Positions 1 to 11,060 of a DNA stretch of 64,000 nucleotides are shown here, piece by piece. The notes beneath the pieces were generated by a model. The model was not told where the DNA came from. It ran no database searches and saw nothing but the letters and a program-made list of their open reading frames with translations. The stretch is from assembly GCA_963693305.1 (NCBI GenBank), contig OY855906.1, positions 28,101,937 through 28,165,936 of the forward strand, read 5' to 3'. Source of the DNA: Meandrina meandrites. Taxonomy: Eukaryota; Cnidaria; Anthozoa; Scleractinia; Meandrinidae. Position 1 is the first letter of the stretch; each line of letters starts with the position of its first letter. Both the position numbers and the translations under genes were made by a program.

Positions 1-1426
1 TCCCTTATCGCTTGACGCTGTGTGATACCTGTACAGTTGGTAATGAGGATCGTAGATTTTGCTTGCGATAAAAAAAAAAAGTTGAAGGAAGTTAAAAAAG
101 ATAATTAAAATACAGCATTTGGTACTATGTGTTCAACCCAGTCGAGACTGCCCTCCAATATCAAAGATCGTTTCGGCTTCAACGCATTTCGAGACAGCTG
201 TCTTTCAGCAGAAGTTGTACGAATGCAAATGAGGCTAGAAAGTAATTAAATGATTTCCCCTTGTGTTTGTGTCCTACAATAGCAAAGGGCCATCTAAATA
301 ATTTGCAACCTGACAGTGCGGTTAAAAATACAGTTTATATCTTGCCTCTGGTTGGTCTGCGTGTATTTTGCAACTCGCGTCGACCTGTGAAGAACATCAA
401 CTGTAGCTAGTCTCCCGATTGAGGTACGTTGATATTTTGTGTCGCTTGTACAAATTAAATTTTTCCCATGAGCATTGAGGCAAATTGCATCGCTGTGAAA
501 ATAGAAGGAAATCTTCCAAGACGCGAGTATCCAAATATACCAAATTATCATTTACTGTGCTTTTAGATTCATCCATACAAACAATACATGCATGTTTCCG
601 TCGCCAAAAGTGCATCGAAAGACCAAAAGTTCTGTTTCAGATCGCATATTTCTTGAAAAGCATGTCATGTAGAACGAAATTACATGACTATTTGAAGAAT
701 TTGACAACCATATCCGAGTTACTTTATGGAAAACATACATGAAACACAGCCAAGCAAGAAAAACAAAAAGGAGGAAAGTAGCATCTGTTGTTGAAATTTC
801 ACCTTTATTAAAATTAATTCTCAAATTTAATTTCAATATATATTTTAGATATCTCGGAAGTTAGTTGCTAAATTTGCTACAGATCTACATCAAATAATAA
901 AAGCTTCATTTAAAGATTGTGTAATCATTTCAATATTCTTAGAGAATACTGAACACCAGGTTCAATCCTCGGATACGACAATTCCGCGCTACCGTGTAAA
1001 ACGCAGAGGCGAGCTTAAGAGTGGGTGACATCCTTCAGTGATGGGACCTTGTTCTACTTTCCTTGTTTAATCCTGTCTTTCCTCATATCTCTTCCTGATC
1101 GATTTAATAATGCCCCCTACGCGTTGCTTAGATTTCAAAATTTCAGACTTACGTGTGGCAGCAAGATGCAAACAAAAAAAAAAAAACAGAAAGGTTCGAC
1201 AAAAAATAAATACAAACTCACATTTAGGATAGGTATACAATCTTGTGTTCTGTGTTTTGAAGAGTGGCAAGATCAATTCGCGTGGAATAATTTATAGACA
1301 GAATTAGGGTCATCGCAAACTTCATAAAAACGTTTGTTCTAGGCGGATAAAAGATGTTTGGACGCCGGCAGTCAGTTTCACGCAAATGGAAGCTTGAGCA
1401 AAGACTTTATTTATTTTGCTATATAA
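1..1426. other. No recognisable gene
   Basis: AT-rich sequence with several stop codons in every frame. The open frames here are under 95 codons, overlap on both strands and show no motif I recognise. I see no repeat shared with the rest of the window. Confidence 0.5.
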
Positions 1427-3190
1427 AAGCGGAAACCTCAAAGCCATTTAGCTTTCATTTGCACGAAAATTCACGAGGGTCTACATAAGGCGATATTGCT
1501 TATATAAATAGAACCTTAGAGGAAGCACTACAAGATAATGCCTTCGTATTTCCGTTTTGTTGCGAGAAAAATTATCGGTTAATTAAAAATGCAACATCCT
1601 GTTCTTAGGAAATTAAAAGGAAGTTTACCAGTGGATGAATGAAGACATCGATTTTAGGGTTTAAATCTAAGGTACAGTGAGGATTTTGAATTTTTTTAAC
1701 CACTCAAATGATTCGTTTGCAAAATATAAAAACGTCTTTGACGTATCTGTGTATAAAACAAGAGATTACTTATCGCTTTTTAAGCAGATAAAAAGTAGAG
1801 ATAAAGAGTACAGACGAGTATTGAGTTAACCGGCACTAGCATATCGATTGTACCGGGAAACAGTGAGTTGACGGTCTCGACGCGAAACTCGGTCCTCGAA
1901 ACTCCATGTTTTGAGGAATCATATATCGAGTTTCCGGGCTCTAGTTTCGAGTTTTGTGTCTCAAATTTCGACTTGAACGAAACTCGATTTCTCGAATAGG
2001 GACTTCGAAGAACTAAGAAGCGATTTATTTCTCGATTGCAGAACAAAAGCAAGGAACAATAACGCCGTTCACCGTTGGTCTGGAGTTTAATTCGCGCCTT
2101 CTTTTTAGTAGCGATATTCTAGAGTGCTTTAAAGTGTTCAAAGCGCGAATATCGACGAATCATTCTAAAGCAACCTGTTTCTCACACAAAACAAAAAATG
2201 TTTTAAGTTTTTAAACAGATTCCAGTTAGGTAATAAGTAACTTTTGTCGTTTGCAATTAGTACTTATTAACATGCCGCATAAAACAGCTTTCCCTGTCTA
2301 AGAAGTTTGTTTTCACTCCTCGGTGAAATAATCCACATACATATATAGCAATCAGTTTTCTTTCCTATGAATATAGTAGATGGTATTTGTAGATGGTATT
2401 TGTAGTTCCCCTTCCCCTGGTTGGAGAAAATGCGTCACTTGTTTTTACTAGTTTTAATATATATTTTTTTCACAGATATCTCCGTAACATCTTTCGAAAA
2501 TGTAGACGTTTTCGGTATTTTGTTTTCACACTTGACGCTCCTTTTCTCAAGAAATTCAGCAACCATTAGACTTTATCAAAACAAGAAAACAATTTGTGGA
2601 AACAAATTCAGATTTAGGTTTAAAATATATCAGCAACACAATTCCAAAATAAGTGTTTGCTGTTTAGTTTCCAGTTGTCACTCAATTATACCGCTCGTTG
2701 TTTCATTATTTATTTTTCTATTCATTTTTCTAAAGCTCCCTTTAATATAAAATCAATTAACTTTAACTTGTAATATGCAGCAATGTGAAGTGCTTGATAT
2801 AATATAGTCTCTAGAAGGGCGGATTCGGAATACACAAAATACGTTAAATAATTGCTCAAGCTCGCCACGAATGTTTCCGCCTAAAGGAGATTATTAACAT
2901 GATTACATGTATGCATTAAATAGTTAAACAGAAGTTAGGTCTACGTTACATGATCATACATTTTCATCCAACACATTTGTGGATGAAAATAGGCATCGTC
3001 GTTCAATCACACTTTCATACAACATTTAGCGTATAAAGGAACACTGTTTGTTCTGGTTTGTTCGTTTAATTCGTTGACCCAGCAGGATGTTTAATAAAAA
3101 TCCTCAATCGTTTCTTCAGGTTTCTTACAGGAAAATGTTATTACTACAAATACGTGTTCTGTGACAATAACATGAATTTCATATGAATTC
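1427..3190 (+). other. 5' flank of the GPCR gene, duplicated elsewhere
   Basis: By eye, stretches of this segment recur in the same order at 44448-44770, 49385-49620 and 52470-53800. Examples are the run around 1430-1600 (AGCTTTCATTT, GAGGGTCTACA, TTATATAAATAGAAC) and the run around 1990-2090 (GCAGAACAAAAGCAA). The TATATAAA at about 1500 is conserved in three copies but lies about 1.7 kb from the GPCR start, so a promoter role is only a guess. The small ORF at 2421-2750 has a drifting counterpart near 53160-53430 and does not look like a conserved gene. Confidence 0.5.
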
Positions 3191-3224
3191 TCAACAGAAC
3201 TGCCAAGTATAAAGGGAACAACCA

Positions 3225-4268
3225 ATGGCGGCGAATAACACCTTTGAAGAACGTCCTTATGATGATCTCGTAGCGATAATGTCTTCCAGGAGTACGGCTG
3301 ACTACATTGTAGAGACGGCACTTTATATTCTAATCAACTTAATGGCCTTGCTTGGCAACATTCTTGTCTGCTTGATTTTCTACAAAAATCCACGTTTGCA
3401 AGGCGTCACCTATCAATACATTTTTGCATTGGCCATTTCTGACGTCGCTATGGCAGCATTTTGCATGCCACTGGTTTGGGGGGTACTGCTTGTGGGTGAA
3501 TGGAGATATTCGGAAGGGGTATGCGGAGTGCACGGCTTTGCAGTTCTCTTCCTAGCCTTTGTTTCTTTGCAAACGATAGCTTTACTGGCCTTTAATCGTT
3601 ATTGCCGCGTCGTAAAACCTTGGCTATTCCGCAAAATTTTCACGCGGAAGTTCGTGGCGTTCTCTCTATTGTCTGTTGTTTTCTCCGCCGCCTTCTTCCT
3701 GGGCTTACCACTAGTCACAGGTTGGGCTTATTTCCATTTCCACTCTGGCAAAATCACGTGCGTGCTGGAATTCCACCATCAGACCATCGACAAGGTATAT
3801 ACTGGCCTTTTGGGTTTGGTTATAGTTGTGATTCCATTTGCCGTCATAACATTTTGTTACACGAAAGTATTCTTGAAAGTGCAGAAGCACCGACAACGGT
3901 TTTCGTCCATCGATTCTTTGAGTGCCCATAGTTCAAGATTGAGCATCGAAGAAGTAAACATCACCAAGACTCTTTTTGCCATGGTGTTGGGTTTTACACT
4001 TTGCTGGGTCCCTGTGTTTGTCATTGAGTTTACAGATTCTGCCACAGGAAACCACTCTTTACCAAGAAGAGTGTACCTCTTAAATGTATTTTTGGTGTCA
4101 ATTAGCTCTGCAATCAATCCAGTCATATATGGGGTGCTCAACAGGACGTTCAGGACGGCATATTACAGGATGTGGCCTTGTTGTGGTTGTTGTTTAGTGA
4201 ACTCTTGGGACGTTCAAAGAGAACATGGACAAAGCAGCAAACACAAAAAAGCCGATACGTCCACCTGA
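3225..4268 (+). CDS. Single-exon class A (rhodopsin-family) GPCR, orphan, melatonin-receptor-like features
   Basis: A 347-residue seven-transmembrane receptor expected at the plasma membrane and coupled to G proteins. Visible hallmarks: TM1 Gly44-Asn45; TM2 LAISD with Asp73; Cys100 before TM3, with Cys179 as the likely disulfide partner; NRYCRVV at 124-130 in place of DRY; TM6 FTLCWVP at 247-253; TM7 NPVIY at 298-302; and a cysteine cluster CCGCC at 319-323 that could be palmitoylated. Asn4 is a possible glycosylation site. The residue six before the NP asparagine is Ser, not Lys, so it is not an opsin. NRY instead of DRY is typical of melatonin receptors, but the ligand cannot be told from sequence. 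The ATG at 3225 gives a normal short N-terminus and has G at +4. No intron is needed. A 3' fragment of a paralog lies at 44898-45192. Confidence 0.85.
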   Translation: MAANNTFEERPYDDLVAIMSSRSTADYIVETALYILINLMALLGNILVCLIFYKNPRLQGVTYQYIFALAISDVAMAAFCMPLVWGVLLVGEWRYSEGVCGVHGFAVLFLAFVSLQTIALLAFNRYCRVVKPWLFRKIFTRKFVAFSLLSVVFSAAFFLGLPLVTGWAYFHFHSGKITCVLEFHHQTIDKVYTGLLGLVIVVIPFAVITFCYTKVFLKVQKHRQRFSSIDSLSAHSSRLSIEEVNITKTLFAMVLGFTLCWVPVFVIEFTDSATGNHSLPRRVYLLNVFLVSISSAINPVIYGVLNRTFRTAYYRMWPCCGCCLVNSWDVQREHGQSSKHKKADTST

Positions 4269-4411
4269 CCACCAAGCCAATCATTGAACGGTGTTTTCGT
4301 TTGCATGACTTGGCCAAACTCGAAGAGGTACCTGATCGTTTATCTTTTAAACCCAATTGCGATCTGATAGGACAGCAAACAAATTGCGGAAAGGAACTCA
4401 CTCGGTCGCAG

Positions 4412-4516
<105 letters not shown>

Positions 4517-5338
4517 GTGAAAATTGAACAGCTACGTAGTAAAAGCAGCCGAACAGCAATTAATCAAAATAAATAAGAGATAAGTCAAGTTCAAGGTGTC
4601 TGAATACAGTTTTTTCTAACATTGGCCGTTTAGCAGACTTTTCGAAGTCAATTTACACCGGATAATTATTGGAATTGGATTAAAGTTTGATGCAATATAT
4701 TTTTTAGGAAAATCGATATTCCGTGGCAACGATAAACAGAAAAACACGAAATCAGTTAATAAAATATACAAGAATAAATAAATGTATATGTTTGATTTCG
4801 AATAATTAAAATCGCAAATATATTTCAAACCATGCTTTTGCCTGATAATGATAAATGAATCGAGATACAAACTTCGTGTTCTTGACGAAATTACTTCGAA
4901 ATAACGCCAAAATGTGTATTGAACCTATCTTTCGTTACAGTGAAAGTTTTGTTGATTTCTTTTATCGCGATCACACTGAAAAAATTTATTTTTCCGTTGG
5001 GTCGCAAGCCATTTTGATGAGTTTAAAACTTTTAATGCTTACTGGAGACTCGGAAAGAAAGCAACGGATTTGTCAAATGCCATAAACCAATTGGCGCACT
5101 TTATCTGGATGACGGCAGACTGGCTGTACCGACAGACATCGAAAAGCCCGACATGATGAATACATGTTTCTCCATGATTAACACGACACGGTTCAATTAC
5201 CTGTGACACAAATAAACACCGAACAGGATTTTGCCGATAATCAGCTCGATATTCCAACCTTATCCACCATCGAAATTTAAGCCAGCTCAGTAAAGCGAGA
5301 GAGAGAGGCCCTTTTCCTTCCTAAGTGTACCCAATAGG
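4517..5338. other. GPCR 3' flank, no gene
   Basis: The first 60-80 bases (CCGAACAGCAATTAATCAAAATAAATAAGAG region) match the 3' flanks of other units at 12400-12440 and 45535-45570. The rest is AT-rich with only short, unconvincing ORFs. Confidence 0.45.
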
Positions 5339-6060
5339 ATTATGGAGTCATGCGTCAACGCTAACCACCTAGTAACGGATAACCAATTGCATCTAACGGA
5401 AACCTGGAGGCAAGCCGTGGACTCCTGCCTAGTGGTAGGCGTGGCATATATTGATTTTAAGAATGTGATTGCGTTAATCACAAAATTCTACCGTAAAAGC
5501 TCCAGTGCAAATTTGGTATACGCCACCCCCTGCAAGCATGGTTAACGAGTTATCTAACGTCTAGGTCACAGTGTATCGTCCTGAACGGGCGGAGATCTAG
5601 TTACAGCCGTGTGGCATTGGGCGTTTCACAAGGGAGTATTCTGGGGCCTACGTTGTTCGTCCTGTTTACCAGCGACCTCGTGGTGTCTGTGCAGTCAGCC
5701 GCTGTGTACATGTAGGCAGACGACACTGCTCTGTACTGCATTGGAAACAGTATACATGAAGTCTCGGTTTTCCTTAATCAATCACCTAAAGAATTATACG
5801 CCTGGCCTACTATCAACAAGCTCACCCCCACCCGAAAAAGTCAGGATGTATGCTTTTCTGCAGAGGATCTATCACTGGCTCCCTTCCTCGCATACTGGTA
5901 GGAGGGAACTGCCTTAATTGGGCTAAACATAGCCGACTCCTTGCTGTTGACATGGATGACAAACTGAGTTGGTCTCCACAGGTCAATAACCTGAAGAAGA
6001 AATTCACAAATAAACTGAGCCTTGTTAAGGTGGCCCGCGGTTTATTTTGGGAAAGAAGGT
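5339..6060 (+). pseudogene. Degenerate LINE reverse-transcriptase fragment
   Basis: Translated pieces in shifting frames read like the middle of a CR1/L2/jockey-type reverse transcriptase. An ...AVDSCLVVGVAYIDFKN... segment near 5410-5465 is the palm motif-A region. SILGPTLFVLF follows near 5633-5660, then an ADDTALY segment near 5716 where the usual tyrosine of YADD is replaced by a stop, and DDKLSWSPQVNNLKKK near 5950-6005. Frameshifts and stops make it inactive. Both ends of the element are missing. Confidence 0.7.
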
Positions 6061-6686
6061 GCATTTTTTATAAATCGATCGAATTTTGGGCGCGCATGGA
6101 AACCTCAACCGACTTTTGTTGAATACTGAACGATATATTTAGTCTTTAAAGATATTTGTTATGTTTTATTTGTATATGTTTTCATCGACAAAATAATATT
6201 TATGACCAGAAAACCGTCCTTAAACAGGAAGTTCCGGTATAAAAGGGGCCAGGCCTGGCCATTCTCACGCCCAGTTGTCAAAAAAACATCAAAGCGTAAA
6301 CAACTGACAAACAACCCGCGCTTTCTCCGTGACAGTTGCTGGTAAAATGTGCTTCATTTTTGTTGAGAATGCTATGCTTAAACGTTAACAAGTTATATTT
6401 TACTTTTGTAAAGGGTATCTTTTGGTTTCATGAGGTTTTGAGGCGTATTTAATTTGCAGGACGCTTGACTCTGCAACGTGCCATGAATGCAAGAGTGAAA
6501 ATTTGCATTTCGCGCCCGAAAGGTGTGAAATGTGGGAGGTGCTATCCCTTTTATAGTGGAACTTCTTGTTTAAAGAATTGTAATGAACACGATTCAGTCA
6601 TAGTACTCAGTCAACGAAAACCCACTATCATGGTTCGTTCAAGAACACTGTTTAAGAAGAATCAACAAAGGAGAAGAGTGTATCGC
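6061..6686. other. Unassigned sequence
   Basis: No coding or repeat signature recognised. A 75-codon frame at 6465-6692 has several cysteines but no family I can name. The segment ends at the spaced repeat array. Confidence 0.4.
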
Positions 6687-6896
6687 CCATAAATGTAATA
6701 AAAACCATAAATACAATACCAACCATAAATGTAATAAAAATTGACCATAAATGTAACAGTAACCATAAATGTAATAACGTTTAACCACAAATGTAATAAA
6801 TTTACTAGCCATAAATGTAATAAAATTTGCCCATAAATGTAATAAACTGAACAACCATAAATGTAATAAGGCTTAACCATAAATCTAATAAACTGG
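6687..6896. repeat. Spaced array of CCATAAATGTAATAA, 10 units
   Basis: Ten copies of a 15-base motif CCATAAATGTAATAA lie in direct orientation. Seven are exact and three have one to three changes. They are separated by 3-9 bases of unrelated sequence, giving an irregular 18-24 base period. This is not a simple tandem satellite, and the spacers are far too short for CRISPR. Confidence 0.9.
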
Positions 6897-7067
6897 CTAT
6901 GACTTTCAAGTCAGTCAAGGGGCTACAGACTTGTCATTCTGTTTGTGCAGAATGAGAAAAAGGTCGAAAGACCGAACACAATACGGCCAATGTACAAAAA
7001 AAAAAAAAAAAACTAGACCTAAAAAAAAGCTATATAAGAAATCGAGAAATTATCCTAAAACTAGAAT

Positions 7068-7346
7068 TCATATACGATTATTAAAAATATCTGCCCCTTT
7101 GTAAAAAAACGCTCTTTTAGTCGATTCTAATTTAACCCTATCAATAACTAACTTGTTCTTATTCCTAATATCATAATCATGAATATCATGTCGTTTAAGT
7201 TGAAAATAATTGGAAAAATAACTTGGGACCGTTCCCTTGAGGCACTTTTCAACCAGTTTGACAATGTGGTTTTCTCTTCTTCTCGTAAGGGTGTCCCCAC
7301 CAAGACTTGTAACCATCTGTTCGGTGGACAAATGGGCAGTATTCAA
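7068..7346 (-). pseudogene. C-terminal end of a LINE ORF2 (part 1 of a split element)
   Basis: The minus-strand frame reads as the tail of a CR1/L2-type ORF2 (LSTEQMVTSLG..TLTRRRENHIV, then VPSYFSNYF and the FFYKGADIFN end). The upstream part of the same ORF continues at 9345-9691, so the LINE was split by the element at about 7350-9340. The sequence at 6897-7067 is probably its 3' UTR, including the A-run near 6997-7012. Confidence 0.7.
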
Positions 7347-7715
7347 GATTATTATATCTCTAAGACAGTACGCGCGCTGTGATTGGTCAATTTTACGGGC
7401 CGTATTCTACAGTACGGCCCGCGAAATTTGAGAGTTCTCCTGATGCGATAAGTTTTGTTTATCAAAATCTCTTACAACGAAAATTTTGAAAGCTACTTTG
7501 AAAACATCTGCATTCGGACAAAACATTTTGAGAAACAAAAGCGAAAAGAACAGGGTCTTACAAAATTCAAACTAGATTTTTCAGATCTTTTAGAAACTGA
7601 AAGCGTCCCCGACCCCGAGCATCACACAAGTCAGAAACTTGACAATTTTCTCTCTGCCGAAAGGTAGAGAAGTCGAATTCTGAATGACAAAGATTTCAAG
7701 AGTTTTGTCAAGAGT

Positions 7716-7779
7716 TAGCCTGCGAATACAGCCGCCTCTCATCGCTCCCGGAATGAGAGGCGGCTGTATTCGCAGGCTA
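7716..7779. mobile_element. 64-bp foldback MITE, TAGCCTGCGAA family, 9-bp target duplication
   Basis: A near-perfect hairpin: both arms read TAGCCTGCGAATACAGCCGC inward, with a short loop. It is flanked by GTCAAGAGT (7707-7715) and GTCGAGAGT (7780-7788), a 9-base target duplication with one mismatch. It shares its terminal sequence and duplication length with the element at 44926-45027. Nine-base duplications are typical of Mutator-like elements, so a MULE-derived MITE is a reasonable inference. Confidence 0.75.
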
Positions 7780-8135
7780 GTCGAGAGTAAACGAACAAAA
7801 CATTCAAAACAACGTACCTGCTGCTGTTGTTGACGATCTCTTCGGCAAATTTTTAACGACGTCCGCTTATTATTTTGAAAACGGCCGGATAGTTCGAGCT
7901 CACCCCAGACAAAATTTCGATAGTGTACTCATTTTCCAACAAGAATTCTGCACCAAACACCTCTCAGGACGACACAATTTCTTGACAATTTAGTTCACGT
8001 TGTCGACGAAATCATTGTTTGTTGCTTGCGGTCACCGCTTTCTTCTCCACAGAAAGGAGCTGTACGAATTAATCGTAAAATTAAAACGTTTGAAGTTTGG
8101 ATTCACGTCTCTGCGAGCCAACTGCAAACTGTTTT

Positions 8136-9072
8136 CAGGGCCCGCGCAGCAAGATTTTGACTGGGGGGGCTTAAACGTGAGCCAGCTTTTTTTTCGGGGG
8201 GGGGGGGGGGGGGGGGTCCAGTGGCATGCTTCCCTTGGAAAATTTGGGTTTTAGTTACTCTCAGCCACCGGAAGGTGGTTCTTTTAATTGTTTTTACAAC
8301 TTGAAACAGCACTGAGGGACCCCAAACAACAATGCTACTAACGTAGGATCTACAAGAGATTATTGCAATTTATCTGCTTTATCGGTTCTGGTCGTGTTAG
8401 TGTCTTGCAAAATTCCTATTTCATGCAGTATCAGCCTTGCCATATTATTGTAATGTCTTTACAATATAAGTAGACTCAACATTTAGAACCAGACCTATAG
8501 ATTCTCTATCAAACCCTGCTTGAAACAATATAATTTACTCCAAATCAGTACTACTGCCATTAACCTTTTCAAACCAGGAATCCACCGATTTCTGCTACAC
8601 TTCAGCTTAACGGTATATATCAATCAATGGAAATTAACGACTAAAATTTTAGTGTAAATTAGATTCTTTAAAGACGCCAAAATTTCTCTTTCTGTTATTG
8701 CTACGATCTGCAAATTCGTTGGAGATGTCAAAACGTCATCCTTCATGACTGTTTATCATTATTAGGTTTCTAAATCTCTCTTGCGTCATTGTTGAGAAAA
8801 ATTTTCAGTTCTCAGGCGGTGGAAACTGAATGATTGTTCACCAGGATTTACCAATATGGAACTAAATCAAAAACACAGTTTATTACCAGCTTCTGGAAAG
8901 GCGTTCAAATGAAATACTTTTAGTAATTGTTCGTTCAATAATAATTATTTTTGGCGTTTCTTTCTTTCTTTACTTGTTTATTTACTTAAGTTCTTATTAT
9001 TTTTTCCTTTTACTGTGAAAAAGTGGCGGGGGGGCTAAAGCCCCCCCAGCCCCTCCCTCTGCGCGGGCCCTG
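8136..9072. mobile_element. hAT-like non-autonomous element, copy 1
   Basis: Terminal inverted repeats CAGGGCCCGCGCAG and CTGCGCGGGCCCTG, flanked by GTTTT on both sides (8131-8135 and 9073-9077), a 5-base target duplication. A long G-run lies just inside the left end and a C/G-rich block just inside the right end. No transposase ORF is present. The CAGGG terminus suggests the hAT superfamily. A second copy is at 9934-10613. Confidence 0.75.
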
Positions 9073-9344
9073 GTTTTTGTAAGCCAATAAATTTCGCTTT
9101 CTTCTTGCATTTGACGCGCGTGTCATTCAAATGTAGCCGCGATTGACTTGAAATGGTTTCTTTTCTCCAGAATGAGAGATATAATAAACATCTTATTAAC
9201 CTCGTTTTCTCGGTCCGTACTGTAAAATACGGATCCTCGTTTTTTCCCATCGATTTATGGCCCGCACGCTTCGCGCTTGGGCCATAAATCGACGGGAAAA
9301 AACTCGGTCCGTATTTTACAGTACGGACCTCGAACTCGATTAAT

Positions 9345-9691
9345 AAGAGGTATCTATTCTACCACCTCGTCTTTGTAAACATTCCAGACCTTCTTCATTC
9401 CCTTTACCACATCTATGGAAAACAGCACCACAATAATCCAGAATTGGAAGAATCATCGATTTAAACAATCTATTCGCTGATTCAATTGTTAATGAGGGTC
9501 GCGCTCTTGAAAAAAATCCCCAGCATCTTGGAAACTTTCTTCTTTACATAATCGATATGCTGATTCAGAGAAAGGCTGCTGTCCAATATTACGCCAAGAT
9601 ATTTAAAGGCATCACAAGGTTTCACAGATTCTCCCCCAAAAGCTATATCGATCCCTTCGATACCCTGACGATGTAAGCCTGTCACCTTTAT
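9345..9691 (-). pseudogene. LINE ORF2 fragment (part 2 of the split element)
   Basis: The minus-strand translation contains FKYLGVILDSSLSLNQHIDY and a following ...LPILDYCGAVFHRCG.. stretch, the region just after the reverse-transcriptase core of CR1/L2-type LINEs. It continues at 7346 downward after the insertion. It is truncated at about 9691, so the catalytic core is absent here. Confidence 0.7.
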
Positions 9692-9694
9692 TAT

Positions 9695-11060
9695 ACAATG
9701 AATATTTACGTGGGTTTCGTTGCGAGTTTTATACCTATGCGAGTGCGCGAGTTCAAAATTTTCTACAGCACATTTTCTTACCAGAAACGAAAGAAAATCA
9801 CTTTGTTCTCTACACAAAAAATCTCTAAGCTATTTATCAAGTTGTACGATAACACAGACTAGTTAAGACTATCATGCAACCAAACGGTTCGAAACTGCAT
9901 TGTACGCTTATGTAATAGATAGCGAGCACCACTCAGGGCCCGCGCAGCAAGACTTTGAGTGGGGGGGGGGGGGGGGGGGGGGGTAGTTACTCTCAGATAT
10001 CGGAAGGTGGATTTAAAATTAACAAACAGTGTATTAAAGCGCAATATTTTTACAACGTGAAACAGCAAGGGTCCGCAAACAAAAATGGTGCTAACGTACC
10101 AGGGTCTACAAGAGATTATTGCAATTTATTGCGCTGGCCTTCGAGCTGGCATTATTTAGATTTGCTACACCGCGGAAAACGCCACCAAAAGCAGGAATCT
10201 GACTATGTTTGCTATACTTCAGCTTAACTTTGTAAACTTCTCTTTCTGTTATTGCTACAATCTGCAATTTCATTAGTGTTGTCAAAAACCATTCTTCACG
10301 ACTGTTTATCATTTTCAAGTTACTAAATCTGTCTTACGTCATTGTTGGGCAAAATGTTTATTCTTCGGGCAGTGGAAACTGAATGACCATTTATCAGATG
10401 CACTCGATATCCAATATGGAACTCAAAAACAAAATTTATCCCCAGCTTCTGGAAAGGGGTTCAAATGAAATACTTTTAGTAATTGTTCCTTCAATAATAA
10501 TAATATTTTTTTATCTTTATTTCTTTGTTTACTTGCTTAGTTACTTAAGTTCTCATTATTTTTCTTTTTACTGTAAAAAGCCTCCCCCAGCCCCTCCCTC
10601 TGTTTGGGCCCTGCCACTTCCAAAATCACAAACTGCCACAACTCTTACACATACACAAAAAAACTGACTTTAAATGACTTACATAACCGGCTCCAAACGA
10701 GCTTGCCGAGTCTGTTTTGCCGCCGTGATTTTCTTGGTTTTGAGTTATTTTTTTAGCCGCGATTTGACTTTGTTTTGCCGTATTTTTTTGCCTTGAGTTG
10801 ATTTTTTTTGCCTTGACATGTTTTGAAGTAAATCAAAACAAATTTCTTTGCCTTCATCAATGTCCTTTTTACATTAAATTGCCCTTCTACAGGTGTATTA
10901 GCGTACAGTAAAAGTTCTAAACCCTTAATTTTTACTAAAATTTGATGTGTGCACCTACGTGCATAAGTGAGCAACCCAATAAAGTGCAGCGACATCAATT
11001 GAATTTTACAACCAGTTACAACAAGCCAGAAAAGTAAAGTTAGACGGATTAACCACAACA
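9695..11060. repeat. Left arm of a long imperfect inverted repeat
   Basis: The reverse complement of stretches here matches 12775-13335. Matched examples are the GTCGCTGCACTTTATTGGGTT block (11000 area against 12785), the ATGCAACC / GGTTGCAT blocks near 9877 and 13173, and the motif series CTCGCAA.../GCCAAGGCAAA. The hAT-like copy at 9934-10613 interrupts this arm. It is probably the arm of an old long-TIR or foldback element. Exact ends are uncertain. Confidence 0.5.
9934..10613. mobile_element. hAT-like non-autonomous element, copy 2
   Basis: Starts CAGGGCCCGCGCAG and ends GGGCCCTG, flanked by CCACT on both sides (9929-9933 and 10614-10618), again a 5-base duplication. The interior is alignable by eye with copy 1, including the G-run after the left end, the TAGTTACTCTCAG..GGAAGGTGG block and the AGCCCCTCCCTCTG right end. 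It is younger than the inverted-repeat arm it interrupts. Confidence 0.75.

Larger units (their letters stand above)
7350..9340. mobile_element. DNA-transposon-like insertion splitting a LINE
   Basis: The two halves of a minus-strand LINE ORF (9345-9691 and 7068-7346) would be nearly continuous without this segment, so it is an insertion. Both ends carry related hairpins built on CCGTA..TACAGTACGG: near 7398-7424 on the left and 9213-9330 on the right. The right-hand hairpin is extended by a second arm, CGATTTATGGCCCG. An open frame at 7455-7667 is lysine- and glutamate-rich and unrecognised. Two later elements are nested inside, at 7716-7779 and 8136-9072. Confidence 0.5.

Noticed and set aside
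3225..4268. Opsin identity for the GPCR
   Set aside because: The TM7 retinal-binding lysine position (six before the NP asparagine) is serine.
6687..6896. CRISPR-like array
   Set aside because: Spacers are 3-9 bases and irregular, the context is eukaryotic, and no cas genes exist.
8000..8312. Gly- or Pro-rich ORFs around G-runs (also near 9955, 12177 and 23087)
   Set aside because: They depend entirely on homopolymer G/C runs inside repeats and have no domain.
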